Assembly: GCA_020720625.1 (NCBI GenBank)
Contig: DYOH01000028.1
Coordinates: 1-39,739, forward strand
Length of the DNA: 39,739 nucleotides
Source: Acetofilamentum sp.
GTDB taxonomy: Bacteria > Bacteroidota > Bacteroidia > Bacteroidales > DYOH01
Direction: 5' to 3'
Below, in pieces: positions 1 to 8,453 of the stretch. The number at the start of each line of letters is the position of its first letter. The first letter of the stretch is position 1. The notes under the pieces are model-generated. The model ran no database searches, had not been told where the DNA came from, and worked only from the letters and a program-made list of their open reading frames with translations. The position numbers and the translations under genes are program-made.

Positions 1-368
1 TGTAATAGGAATAAACGTAAACACCATAACACAATGAAAATAAAAAGGTTGCTAATCGAGTAGACTGCCGATAGACTAAAAGCCTATCAGTGAGCCTCTC
101 ACACATCAAAAGCAAGCGCTTTTGTAAACACGAGCACGCTCCCACCATTTCGGGAACATATACGGAGTATTCTGCAACAGGCTATTAAACAGAATTATTA
201 ACCCTAAAATTGGCTTTGGTTTTCGGGTAAGACTTATTGATAATTTTCCCAAGCGCACTCTTTTCGGCACCCAAACAAAAGATAAAACTAGCGTTGCCGT
301 AAGGATTGCAAGCCCAAATTCGCTTGTGACTGAGCTTGTCGAAGCCACCAGCATAATGGGCTGTTTTG
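1..368. other. Gene-poor left edge, no supported gene
   Basis: This stretch lies downstream of folE. The minus strand carries an open frame of 82 codons (354 down to 106) whose ATG is about 15 bases after the folE stop. Its first codons fall inside a REP-like repeat (326-348), and the product, one hydrophobic stretch followed by basic residues, resembles nothing I recognise, so I do not call it a gene. A weak bulged hairpin (GATAG at 70-74 paired with CTATC near 84-88) has no T-tract and is not a convincing terminator. The rest may belong to a feature outside the window. Confidence 0.5.
326..348. repeat. REP-like palindromic repeat, single copy
   Basis: The minus strand reads GTGGCTTCGACAAGCTCAGT followed by CAC. 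The core TTCGACAAGCTCAG is, from general knowledge, a very common dispersed intergenic palindromic (REP-type) repeat core in many bacterial genomes, including Bacteroidota. The ends GTGGCT and AGTCAC can pair with one G-T wobble, forming a short hairpin. Only one copy is seen in this window, so its repeated nature here is inferred from the motif and not shown. Confidence 0.55.
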
Positions 369-1004
369 TTAGCTCAACTTATGACCAATCAGACTCAAAA
401 ACTCGTTTCTGGTTTCCTGATGCATAAAAGCGCCGGAGAAATCGGATGTAGTAGTAACCGAGCTTTGCTTTTGCACTCCGCGCATGGCCATGCACAAATG
501 TTTGGCCTCTATTACTACCCCTACCCCTAGTGGGCGAAGTGTGCGTTGTAAAGTATCTTTTATCTGCGTGGTTAATCTTTCCTGAATTTGCAAACGGCGT
601 GCATAAGCATCTACAACACGAGCTATTTTACTCAAACCTGTAATGTGTTTATCAGGTATATAAGCTACATGTGCCTTGCCAATAAATGGAATCATGTGGT
701 GCTCGCACATACTAAACAGTTCAATGTCTTTTACAATTACCATTTGCTTGTAATCTTCTTCAAATATAGCACTTGTAACAATATCGTCCGGATTGAGCGA
801 ATAGCCGTGGGTTAAAAACTGCATGGCTTTTGCAACCCGCATGGGAGTATTTAATAATCCTTCTCTGTCTACATTTTCGCCAATTAATTTTAAAATTTCT
901 TTATAATGATAGGCCATTTTTTCCGTTGATTCAGCATTGTATCTTTCTACCTTCATAAATCCGCCGTCCGGGTCGGTTCCAATTCCGTTATTGAGTATTT
1001 CCAT
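369..1004 (-). CDS. folE: GTP cyclohydrolase I
   Basis: This 211-residue protein is a type I GTP cyclohydrolase, which converts GTP to 7,8-dihydroneopterin triphosphate, the first step of folate synthesis (and of some queuosine routes). The zinc ligands are visible as C100 and H103 in [10 protein letters not shown] and C171 in KHLCMAMRG. The family signatures [20 protein letters not shown] (residues 113-132) and [16 protein letters not shown] (178-193) are intact. The length fits the bacterial enzyme. The ATG at 1004 leaves a short leader behind a TACCTTTG promoter element (1025-1032). A second methionine at residue 17 is a less likely start. The gene is transcribed alone and diverges from hldD. 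Confidence 0.97.
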   Translation of the reverse strand: MEILNNGIGTDPDGGFMKVERYNAESTEKMAYHYKEILKLIGENVDREGLLNTPMRVAKAMQFLTHGYSLNPDDIVTSAIFEEDYKQMVIVKDIELFSMCEHHMIPFIGKAHVAYIPDKHITGLSKIARVVDAYARRLQIQERLTTQIKDTLQRTLRPLGVGVVIEAKHLCMAMRGVQKQSSVTTTSDFSGAFMHQETRNEFLSLIGHKLS

Positions 1005-1024
1005 CGTCTTTTTTTTTTGAAAAA

Positions 1025-1032
1025 CAAAGGTA
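1025..1032 (-). promoter_or_regulatory. Bacteroidota -7 element of folE
   Basis: The minus strand reads TACCTTTG, an exact match to the Bacteroidota sigma-ABfr -7 consensus TAnnTTTG, ending 20 bases before the folE ATG. No clear TTTG -33 element is seen at the expected 19-21 bp spacing, so the assignment rests on the -7 box and its position. Confidence 0.5.
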
Positions 1033-1312
1033 TATTTTTTTTCTAAATTTTCCCTTTATTTAGATTAATTCTATTCTATTTTGATTTTATGGAATTAGAG
1101 ACAAATGATTGCTAAATTGCCTTTTTTTTGTATCCCATTCAAACCAACATAATTATTGCAAAAATAGATTTTCTAAGCAAATTTTCTGCTAAAGCTAAAT
1201 ATAATCTTACATTTTCCTTTGCAAATTTTATATCTTTTCAAACAGATATTTTTTATCGAAATGCATATTTGATATCGATTCGTTTTTTTTTAGGCTCTTT
1301 GCATTAATTTTT

Positions 1313-1320
1313 TACTTTTG
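1313..1320 (+). promoter_or_regulatory. Bacteroidota -7 element of hldD
   Basis: TACTTTTG matches TAnnTTTG and lies 19 bases before the hldD ATG, giving a leader of about a dozen bases. A TTTG at 1298-1301 is too close to serve as the normal -33 element. Confidence 0.5.
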
Positions 1321-1339
1321 CATCAAAAGTTTTTTCAAA

Positions 1340-2305
1340 ATGATTGTAGTTACAGGAGCCGCGGGCTTTATTGGAAGTGCCTTTGTTGAGAAATTAAATC
1401 GTGAAGGATTTAATGATATTATTTTGGTGGACGATTTTTCTAAAACAGAAAAGCTACCAAATTATCAGCATAAAAAATATTCGGCATTGGTAGAGAGAAC
1501 ACAGTTTCTCGATTGGCTAGATAAAAATCAAAAATTGGTGCAATTTGTTGTACATTTAGGCGCAAGAACAGATACTACCGAGTTTAACAAGGCTATTTTC
1601 GATGAACTTAATTTGCATTATAGTCAGCAAATCTGGACAAAATGTGCCCGTTTCGGCATACCACTTTTGTATGCAAGTTCGGCGGCTACCTACGGAATGG
1701 GTGAGCATGGTTATGCAGATAAAGATGAGCTAATTGAGCAATTGAAACCGCTTAATCCTTATGGCGATTCTAAAAATGATTTTGATAAATGGGCGCTAAA
1801 ACAAGAAAAAAAACCATATTTCTGGGCCGGATTCAAGTTTTTTAATGTCTATGGCCCCAATGAGTACCACAAAAAAAGAATGGCCTCTGTGGTTTTTCAT
1901 ACTTACAATCAGATCAAAGAAACCGGAAAGATGAAACTTTTTCGTTCGCATCGACCCGATTTTGAAGATGGAAAACAAATGCGCGATTTTGTATATGTAA
2001 AAGATGTGGTTGAAGTTCTCTATTGGTTTATGCATCATCGTAAAAATTGCGGTATCTATAATTTGGGGAGCGGAAAGGCACGTTCCTTTCTCGATTTGGC
2101 CGAGAATACTTTTAGGGCACTCGGTCTGGAACCGACCATAGAGTACGTAGATACCCCTTTGGATATCAGAGATAAATACCAATATTTTACAGAAGCAGAT
2201 ATACATAAACTACGCTCGGTTGGATATCAAAAGGCATTTTATTCTTTAGAAGCTGGCGTTTTGGATTATGTGCAGAACTTTTTGTCCCAAAATAAAGTAT
2301 ATTAA
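1340..2305 (+). CDS. hldD: ADP-L-glycero-D-manno-heptose 6-epimerase
   Basis: This 321-residue short-chain dehydrogenase/epimerase converts ADP-D-glycero-D-manno-heptose to the L-glycero form used for the lipopolysaccharide inner core. It opens with the NAD-binding Rossmann motif TGAAGFIGS (residues 5-13). The catalytic Y141xxxK145 pair sits in NPYGDSKNDF. HldD-specific stretches are present: HLGARTDTTEF (72-82), LYASSAATYG (110-119), FFNVYGPNEYHKKRMASV (167-184) and RDFVYVKDV (215-223). The length is typical. The stop overlaps the next start by one base (TAATG), so the two genes are probably translationally coupled. No other LPS heptose gene is nearby. Confidence 0.93.
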   Translation: MIVVTGAAGFIGSAFVEKLNREGFNDIILVDDFSKTEKLPNYQHKKYSALVERTQFLDWLDKNQKLVQFVVHLGARTDTTEFNKAIFDELNLHYSQQIWTKCARFGIPLLYASSAATYGMGEHGYADKDELIEQLKPLNPYGDSKNDFDKWALKQEKKPYFWAGFKFFNVYGPNEYHKKRMASVVFHTYNQIKETGKMKLFRSHRPDFEDGKQMRDFVYVKDVVEVLYWFMHHRKNCGIYNLGSGKARSFLDLAENTFRALGLEPTIEYVDTPLDIRDKYQYFTEADIHKLRSVGYQKAFYSLEAGVLDYVQNFLSQNKVY

Positions 2306-3408
2306 TGGGTAAATTTGTTATTGAAAGACCAGTACTCCTGTTGAATGAGCAAATAATGCAGGCCAATATTGAGCGCATGTTCAACAAAGCCTCTTCATGG
2401 AGAGTAAATTTTCGACCGCATTTTAAAACCCATCAATCAGAATATATTGCCGGTTTTTTTCGACGTTTGGGAGTGGAAAGTATTGCTGTTTCTTCGCTAA
2501 AAATGGCCGAATATTTTGCAGATCATGGCTGGAAAAATATACTGCTGGCATTTCCTGTAAATTTGCTAGAAATCAATCTCATCAATAAATTACTCAAAAC
2601 AACTAATTTGTCTGTATTCCTAGAAGACCAATCGGTAGCAGAACAATTGAACGCCAAACTAAAAAATAAATTGAGCGTATATTTGAAGATTGATGCAGGA
2701 TATGGGCGTACCGGAATGAAAATTGAAAATACACCCCAAATTTTAGATCTGCTAGCGAAAATAAATAAACTTCGCATGTTGCATTGGATGGGATTTGGGA
2801 TACATGCAGGAAACAGTTATCATACATCTGGCAAAGAAAATATTAGTAAGCTTGCAGGCGATTTACAACTGAAAATGGTAGATTTTCGCAAAAAAATTGA
2901 GTCCGTGTATCCCAATTTCGAAATTACTTTTGGTGATACCCCAATTTTGAGCACCATAGAAAATTTAGCAGGGATTGATGAAATTCGTCCAGGCAATTTT
3001 GTTTTTTACGATGCCATGCAATGGAAAATGGGAACATGCAATTTTTCTGATATTGCCGTGGCTTTGGCAGCTCCTGTGGTATCTAAACACTGCTACAGAA
3101 ACGAAGTAGTAATATACGGTGGAGCCATTCATTTGTCTAAAGAGTTTATTCTAAACACCGATGGCTCAAAAAACTATGGTTATGTTAGTAAACTAAACGC
3201 TCAGGGGTGGTCGAGCCCCATTGATGGTGCTTATGTAAAATCACTTTCACAAGAGCACGGCATTGTGCATTTAGAAAATGATACTTGTAAACTGATTCAA
3301 CCTGGTGATGTTTTGGCCATAATTCCCATACATTCTTGCTTAACAGCTAATCTTTTAGGGAGATATACAAATCTACAAGGCTTGGAAATTAATATGTTTA
3401 GGTATTAG
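2305..3408 (+). CDS. D-threonine aldolase / D-serine dehydratase-like PLP enzyme
   Basis: This 367-residue protein belongs to the fold type III (alanine racemase-like N-terminal domain) PLP enzymes, the family of D-threonine aldolase and eukaryotic-type D-serine dehydratase. The PLP lysine is K41 in RPHFKTHQS. The C-terminal domain carries H343-x-C345 (IPIHSC), matching the HxC zinc pair of D-serine dehydratase. KIDAGYGRTGM (about 127-137) and FGIHAGNSY (about 164-172) are barrel motifs of the family. The substrate (a D-beta-hydroxy amino acid) is inferred. It starts on the last base of the hldD stop codon, which suggests co-expression, although a link to heptose metabolism is not obvious. 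A decayed mobile-type gene follows. Confidence 0.82.
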   Translation: MGKFVIERPVLLLNEQIMQANIERMFNKASSWRVNFRPHFKTHQSEYIAGFFRRLGVESIAVSSLKMAEYFADHGWKNILLAFPVNLLEINLINKLLKTTNLSVFLEDQSVAEQLNAKLKNKLSVYLKIDAGYGRTGMKIENTPQILDLLAKINKLRMLHWMGFGIHAGNSYHTSGKENISKLAGDLQLKMVDFRKKIESVYPNFEITFGDTPILSTIENLAGIDEIRPGNFVFYDAMQWKMGTCNFSDIAVALAAPVVSKHCYRNEVVIYGGAIHLSKEFILNTDGSKNYGYVSKLNAQGWSSPIDGAYVKSLSQEHGIVHLENDTCKLIQPGDVLAIIPIHSCLTANLLGRYTNLQGLEINMFRY

Positions 3409-3466
3409 CTACACCATTTTTCGATTGCAAATTGCACATTTTGTCAACGTAGACAAAAAGTTTACC

Positions 3467-3568
3467 ATGCAGATTGCTAATCCAATATACGATGTGGAAT
3501 TTAAATGTCTCATGGAAGTTTCTAAAATTGCCAAATTGATGATTTCGCCGATAATTGGCGAAAAATAA
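3467..3568 (+). pseudogene. Degraded Rpn/PD-(D/E)XK nuclease-family transposase, N-terminal remnant
   Basis: From the ATG at 3467 the frame reads 33 residues, including NPIYDVEFKCLMEV and then SKIAKLMISPIIGE, before a TAA at 3566-3568. This closely resembles the N-terminus of the Bacteroidota 'PD-(D/E)XK nuclease family transposase' (Rpn) proteins, typically NPIYDVVFKYLMED...IAK...IIGEE. Those proteins are normally several hundred residues long, so this is a truncated relic. The same frame is open upstream to the end of the preceding gene (VNVDKKFTM), so the original start may have been slightly earlier. Downstream, another frame (3595-3801) reads VYNEKLRKLLHNNKKQ and may be its continuation after indels, but I cannot confirm that. 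Confidence 0.7.
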
Positions 3569-3825
3569 CGCCTGATACCTTTATTTCTTAAGAATTTGTA
3601 AGCAATACTGGAGATGAACTTCCTGCCCAAAATAACAGAAACCGACGGAAAAGTTTACCTGTTTATAATGAAAAATTGCGGAAATTGCTCCATAATAATA
3701 AAAAACAAGCGTTTTTTTTTGCAATTTCTTTGTTTCGATCAATTGTAAGTATCGTTTCAGCAAAAGCTGATATATTGGCTGAACTATTTTTTTTATAGAG
3801 AAAACATATTTTTCCGAAAAGAATA

Positions 3826-3833
3826 TAACTTTG
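3826..3833 (+). promoter_or_regulatory. Bacteroidota -7 element
   Basis: TAACTTTG matches TAnnTTTG and lies 29 bases before the ATG of the endonuclease/exonuclease/phosphatase gene. No -33 TTTG is seen at the usual spacing. Confidence 0.5.
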
Positions 3834-3862
3834 GCGATTAATTTAAATCAAAATACTAGTTT

Positions 3863-4903
3863 ATGAAAAATTTGTTTTTAGTCTTTCTGCTCATTCTAAA
3901 TACTATTTCAAATTCCTTTTCCCAAAATCCGTATTACGACGCAGCTAAAGTTGCAACAATAGTTTCCTGGAATGTTGAAAATCTATTTGATACCATAGAT
4001 GCTCCCGATATTATAGACGAGGAATTTTTGCCTGGTTCAGACCTGAATTGGAACACCGAAAAATATTTACAAAAATTAAAAAATCTGGATTATGTGTTAA
4101 GCTCGATAAATAAAAATGAGTTGCCAGAATTAATAGCATTACAAGAAATTGAAAATATTGAAGTTTTAAAAGATTTGATAAAACAAGAAGGGCTATCCAA
4201 GGCTAAATATTCGATTTTGCACAAGGAAAGCCCTGATTTGAGAGGTATAGATGTAGCCCTGCTCTACCGGAGCGATGCATTTGTGCTTGTAAGCAGTGAA
4301 ATGTTGCGCATTCAAATTGAGCTCGAACCAGATTTTAAAACACGCGATATTATGTATGTTTTTGGAAAATTGCATGGCGATGAAATTCATATTTTTATTA
4401 ACCATTGGAGCTCCAGGAGAGGTGGCGAACAAGAATCTGAGCCCAAAAGGATGGCATCGGCCATTCTTGCCCGCAAAAAAATAGACGAAATTCAGAAAAT
4501 TGATAAAAATGCTAAAATTATACTGCTAGGCGATTTCAACGATACACCTTTCAATGCCAGCCTTAAATCGGAACTAAGAGCAGGCAATAATCTAACTCCC
4601 GAAAAAACCGGCGATTTATATAATCTCATGTACGATTTGGCCGCCAATGGCAAAGGCTCGCATAGTTTCGACGGTAAATGGAATATGCTTGATAATGTGG
4701 TGGTTTCGTATCCTTTACTTTTTGCTAAAAAGGGATTTTCTGTTAATTTTTCCACAATAGGCTTATTTTTCGACGAAAAAACTGTATTTTTAAACAATAA
4801 AACGGGTTTTTGGCAGCCCAACCGTACTTATAGCGGCAATCGCTATTACGCAGGGTTCAGCGATCATCTACCCGTTTTTGTACAATTAAAAACGAAGGAA
4901 TAA
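3863..4903 (+). CDS. Secreted endonuclease/exonuclease/phosphatase family protein
   Basis: This 346-residue protein has an N-terminal signal peptide (hydrophobic residues 3-14, likely cleavage after FSQ at 21) followed by one EEP (DNase I-like) metallohydrolase domain. Family motifs are all present: SWNVENLFD with N38, LQEIEN with metal-binding E95, FINHWSSRRGG with H181, GDFND with D224/N226, and the terminal SDH triad piece (D334, H335). The catalytic machinery therefore looks intact, with export to the periplasm or outside. The substrate (DNA, RNA, phosphoester or lipid) cannot be told from motifs. uvrB follows after 92 bp, but there is no functional reason to couple them. Confidence 0.85.
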   Translation: MKNLFLVFLLILNTISNSFSQNPYYDAAKVATIVSWNVENLFDTIDAPDIIDEEFLPGSDLNWNTEKYLQKLKNLDYVLSSINKNELPELIALQEIENIEVLKDLIKQEGLSKAKYSILHKESPDLRGIDVALLYRSDAFVLVSSEMLRIQIELEPDFKTRDIMYVFGKLHGDEIHIFINHWSSRRGGEQESEPKRMASAILARKKIDEIQKIDKNAKIILLGDFNDTPFNASLKSELRAGNNLTPEKTGDLYNLMYDLAANGKGSHSFDGKWNMLDNVVVSYPLLFAKKGFSVNFSTIGLFFDEKTVFLNNKTGFWQPNRTYSGNRYYAGFSDHLPVFVQLKTKE

Positions 4904-4995
4904 TTACAAATATGAAATCTGGTGGGAACTTTTTCCTAATTAATTTAGGTATTTCGCAGATTATATATCGTTTAATCAAATAATTTTTTTCCCAA

Positions 4996-7017
4996 ATGAT
5001 TTTTAAGTTAAAATCTGAATTTAAACCAACCGGAGACCAACCAACGGCTATTAAGCAGCTAACCGAAGGACTTTTGCGTGGAGATAGATTTCAGATTTTG
5101 CTCGGAGTAACAGGCTCGGGTAAAACTTTTAGCATGGCCAATGTGGTAGCCAACGTAAATAAGCCTACCTTGGTACTTAGCCATAACAAAACATTGGCAG
5201 CCCAGCTTTATGGCGAATTTAAGCAGTTCTTTCCCGAAAATAAAGTGGAGTATTTTGTTTCATATTACGATTATTATCAACCAGAAGCCTATTTGCCTGT
5301 TACAGATACATATATCGAAAAAGACCTGAATATCAACAAAGAGATTGAGAAGCTGCGTTTGAGTACAACATCTGCCCTTTTATCGGGACGTACAGATGTT
5401 ATTGTGGTTTCGTCTGTATCTTGCTTGTACGGTATTGGAAATCCCGAAGATTTTTATGCTAATACCATTCGATTAAATACAGGGCAGAAAATTAGTCGTA
5501 ATGTGTTTTTGAGGGAACTCGTTGCAGCCCTGTATAGCCGAAATCAGGTGGATTTACAGAGGGGCAATTTCAGGGTTCAAGGCGATACTGTAGATATTTT
5601 TGTGGCCTATGGTGATTTTGCTTACCGCATCATTTTTTTTGGTGATGAAATCGAAGAAATAGAATCTTTCGATCCAGTAAATAATATCCGTATCGAAAAG
5701 CTACAAAGTGTTACTATTTTCCCTGCGAACATTTTTATGACCACCCAGGCCAGAACAAATGCGGCTATTAGAGAAATTCAGGACGACATGGTAAAGCAAG
5801 TGGCTTTTTTTAAAGAAATAGGTAAGCATATTGAAGCCAAGCGTATTGAAGACAGAGTAAACAACGATTTAGAAATGATGCGTGAGCTGGGTCATTGTCC
5901 GGGAATTGAAAATTATTCCCGCTATTTCGATGGTCGTCAAACTGGAACCAGACCATTCTGTTTACTCGATTATTTTCCTAAAGATTATATTACCATTATA
6001 GACGAGAGTCATGTAACTCTGCCACAAATTAGAGCCATGTTTGGCGGCGATTATGCCAGAAAACAAACGCTGGTGGAGTATGGCTTTAGGCTGCCTGCGG
6101 CCATCGACAATCGACCGCTTAAATTTGACGAGTTTGAAACGCTTTGCAATCAGACTATTTACCTGAGTGCCACACCGGCTGATTACGAACTTGAAAAATG
6201 CGAAGGGATTATTGTAGAGCAGCTTATAAGGCCAACCGGACTGCTCGACCCCCCTATTGAGGTAAGGCCTACGCTTAATCAAATTGACGACTTGCTCAAT
6301 GAAGTGCAAAAGAGAATCAAAATTCAGGAAAGAATATTGATTACAACCCTTACCAAAAAAATGGCAGAAGAGTTATCAAAGTATTTGCTGAATATCAACA
6401 TAAAAACCAGATATATACACTCCGATGTGGATACCCTCGAAAGAGTTGAGATCATGGATCAATTGCGCCAGGGCATTATTGATGTTATTGTTGGCGTGAA
6501 TTTGTTGCGGGAAGGATTAGACTTGCCCGAGGTTTCCTTGGTGGCTATTTTAGATGCCGATAAAGAGGGTTTTTTGCGCAGCGAGCGTTCTTTAACCCAA
6601 ACGGCTGGCAGAGCTGCCCGAAACGTGAATGGTCTGGTTATTATGTATGCCGATATTATTACAAAATCTATGCAAAAAACCATTGACGAAACAAATCGCC
6701 GTAGAATTAAGCAAATGACTTATAATGAATTAAACAATATTACGCCTACCCAAATTAAAAAAGCTTTAGGCTCGGTAATGGGAAATAAATTACCATTGCA
6801 ACAGTCTTATGGTATGCAAGAAGATGAAAATGGAATTGATTTTGCAGCAGAACCAGTTGTTGCTTTTATGGGTGTGGATGCATTAAAAAAAGCCATTGAA
6901 AAATCGGAGAAGGATATGAAGAAAGCAGCTAAAGAACTGGATTTCTTATTGGCTGCTCAATATCGCGACGAGATGATGCGTTTAAAGAAAATATTGGAAC
7001 ATAAATCGAAGTTATAA
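4996..7017 (+). CDS. uvrB: Excinuclease ABC subunit B
   Basis: This 673-residue protein is the damage-verifying helicase-like subunit of the UvrABC nucleotide excision repair complex. The Walker A motif GVTGSGKT (37-44) includes K43. The damage-probing beta-hairpin lies in the SYYDYYQPEAYLP region. Walker B is IIDESHVTLPQ, and YLSATP is motif III. The C-terminal helicase half has GVNLLREGLDLPEVSLVAIL and TQTAGRAARN (motifs V and VI). The C-terminal UVR motif (roughly 630-670), which contacts UvrA/UvrC, is present. Length is typical. A small lipoprotein gene follows after 24 bp and may be cotranscribed. Confidence 0.98.
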   Translation: MIFKLKSEFKPTGDQPTAIKQLTEGLLRGDRFQILLGVTGSGKTFSMANVVANVNKPTLVLSHNKTLAAQLYGEFKQFFPENKVEYFVSYYDYYQPEAYLPVTDTYIEKDLNINKEIEKLRLSTTSALLSGRTDVIVVSSVSCLYGIGNPEDFYANTIRLNTGQKISRNVFLRELVAALYSRNQVDLQRGNFRVQGDTVDIFVAYGDFAYRIIFFGDEIEEIESFDPVNNIRIEKLQSVTIFPANIFMTTQARTNAAIREIQDDMVKQVAFFKEIGKHIEAKRIEDRVNNDLEMMRELGHCPGIENYSRYFDGRQTGTRPFCLLDYFPKDYITIIDESHVTLPQIRAMFGGDYARKQTLVEYGFRLPAAIDNRPLKFDEFETLCNQTIYLSATPADYELEKCEGIIVEQLIRPTGLLDPPIEVRPTLNQIDDLLNEVQKRIKIQERILITTLTKKMAEELSKYLLNINIKTRYIHSDVDTLERVEIMDQLRQGIIDVIVGVNLLREGLDLPEVSLVAILDADKEGFLRSERSLTQTAGRAARNVNGLVIMYADIITKSMQKTIDETNRRRIKQMTYNELNNITPTQIKKALGSVMGNKLPLQQSYGMQEDENGIDFAAEPVVAFMGVDALKKAIEKSEKDMKKAAKELDFLLAAQYRDEMMRLKKILEHKSKL

Positions 7018-7041
7018 TGATAGATTATAAATCATAAACTC

Positions 7042-7674
7042 ATGAAAAAAATAATTTACTTACTGTTTTTCATTATACTCACTCTAAGTGCCTGTTTTAC
7101 AGAGACAACAAATTCTGTAATTCCGCAAATGCATTCGGGAAAAAACTTTCCTCAAATGGATTTTCGTGATAATAATCTTAGCATTAATTATTATGGTACT
7201 ATAAACGATTTTCCGGCAAGCGCTCATCTTACAATTATCGAAGGTGGCCAGAAAATACGAACGGATATTAAATCTTTTGATGGGAATAAAACACAGGAAA
7301 TTAGCTATATTAAAATCAATGATGATATTTACATAATAGATCATCAGGCTAAAGTAAAAAGTATGCGTAAGATTACCGAAAACGATTTTATTCTTTTCTT
7401 TTACATCCCGATAGAAAAATTTTTAAGAAAATCACCAAAAGAAGAGCATCTTGAAATATTAGAAAATGCTTCTCACTTGCAACAGAAGTGTAATCATTTT
7501 CGCATTAATACCGACACCAGTCATGCCGAATTTCATGTATGGAATAATATTCTGCTGATAATGAATACAGAGATGAAATGGGAAAACGAATTAATTAAGA
7601 TGAATTTAGAGGCTATAAGTATCGAAAAAATAAATTTCCCGAACGATAGCCTCTTTAAAATCTCTTTACAATGA
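7042..7674 (+). CDS. Hypothetical lipoprotein, possibly LolA-like/DUF4412-type
   Basis: This 210-residue protein has a short basic start, a hydrophobic segment and a lipobox (LSAC, C18), so it should be a lipoprotein. The mature part is beta-rich, with sections such as ISYIKINDDIYIIDHQAKVK and MKWENELIKMNLEAISI. This arrangement of short strands reporting on a bound value is reminiscent of LolA/LolB-like or DUF4412 folds, but no diagnostic motif is present, so I give no function. It follows uvrB by 24 bp. Its last 9 bases overlap the end of the convergent DUF481 gene, leaving no room for a terminator between them. Confidence 0.7.
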   Translation: MKKIIYLLFFIILTLSACFTETTNSVIPQMHSGKNFPQMDFRDNNLSINYYGTINDFPASAHLTIIEGGQKIRTDIKSFDGNKTQEISYIKINDDIYIIDHQAKVKSMRKITENDFILFFYIPIEKFLRKSPKEEHLEILENASHLQQKCNHFRINTDTSHAEFHVWNNILLIMNTEMKWENELIKMNLEAISIEKINFPNDSLFKISLQ

Positions 7675-8373
7675 AAAGCTTAGGGTGGCCAGCATTACCT
7701 GGTCTGTTTTTAGCAAATCGGCCTTGGTAGGTTGGCTCACGTATTCTATTTCGTAGCTTAGTTTTAGTTTTATTTTATCTGTGATATTATTGCTTAGAGC
7801 AGAGCTCGACTCTATCATATAATCATTAAAATTACTTAGGTTTGGTTTAAAGAAAGTTACATGCTCAAAATAAACACCTTTTCCAATCTTTTGTTTTATT
7901 TTGGGACGAACGGAAAGCCTGTTTTTGTTTTCGTCGCTAGTTTCCTCTACATATTGCTCCGCATCAAACTGATAGGCTACACTTATGCTATAGGCCGCAT
8001 TATCTGATTTATACAATAAGTATTTTCCTCCCAAAATTCCGCTCAATCGCAGGTCTATGTTTTTAAACTGGTTTCTAAAGGCTGTAAATAATATAAAAGG
8101 CGAAAATCTGCTATGGGGTAAATAATCAAACTGAATGCCACCGCTTAGTTCTTCGTTGTTTTGAATGTTATCGGTTTCGGCATAAATGGCCTTATAGAAC
8201 GACGAAAACTCAAAAACACTGTCTTTGTGCGATAATCCGCCCGTAGAGCGAATGTCCATTTTTTTTACGTTGCCACTAAAATAAGAGAATCCTATATCCA
8301 TATTTCCTTTCCATTGAGCAAATAAGTATTGAGGACTTATTAATAGAATAAGTGCTAACCATGAATTTTTCAT
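7666..8373 (-). CDS. DUF481 (YdiY-like) outer membrane beta-barrel protein
   Basis: This 235-residue protein has a signal peptide (ending near LFAQ, residue 20) and alternating strands typical of DUF481 salt-induced outer membrane proteins. It begins with GNMDIGFSYFSGNVKKMDI, the family's characteristic opening strand (wild-type 'G..lg.s.tsGNt.' pattern), and ends in an aromatic-containing strand (ATLSFSL) suited to BAM insertion. Probably a small barrel in the outer membrane, with no known transport substrate. It lies 80 bp downstream of rlmB on the same strand, and its 3' end overlaps the convergent lipoprotein gene by 9 bp. Confidence 0.78.
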   Translation of the reverse strand: MKNSWLALILLISPQYLFAQWKGNMDIGFSYFSGNVKKMDIRSTGGLSHKDSVFEFSSFYKAIYAETDNIQNNEELSGGIQFDYLPHSRFSPFILFTAFRNQFKNIDLRLSGILGGKYLLYKSDNAAYSISVAYQFDAEQYVEETSDENKNRLSVRPKIKQKIGKGVYFEHVTFFKPNLSNFNDYMIESSSALSNNITDKIKLKLSYEIEYVSQPTKADLLKTDQVMLATLSFSL

Positions 8374-8453
8374 AACTTTTTTAGTTTTATAGTAGATTTT
8401 TCTTTGACCAAAATAAAAAAAATCTTTTTACTGTAAAACAAAAACTAAAAAAA

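Larger units (their letters stand above)
1005..1339. other. AT-rich divergent promoter region folE/hldD
   Basis: This 335-bp region between two divergent genes is very AT-rich and contains long T runs. It holds a -7-like element for each gene (1025-1032 for folE, 1313-1320 for hldD). I see no RNA gene, no convincing hairpin and no coding sequence in it. Confidence 0.6.
3409..3862. other. Gap holding a decayed PD-(D/E)XK gene and a promoter
   Basis: This 454-bp gap contains the remnant listed at 3467-3568. It also contains a second open frame at about 3595-3801 that has lost its start and may be the rest of the same remnant, and the promoter element of the next gene at 3826-3833. Minus-strand open frames here are antisense to the remnant and are not supported. 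Confidence 0.55.

Noticed and set aside
106-354. 82-codon minus-strand open frame after folE
   Set aside because: It starts inside a REP-like repeat, has no recognisable motif and no clear promoter.
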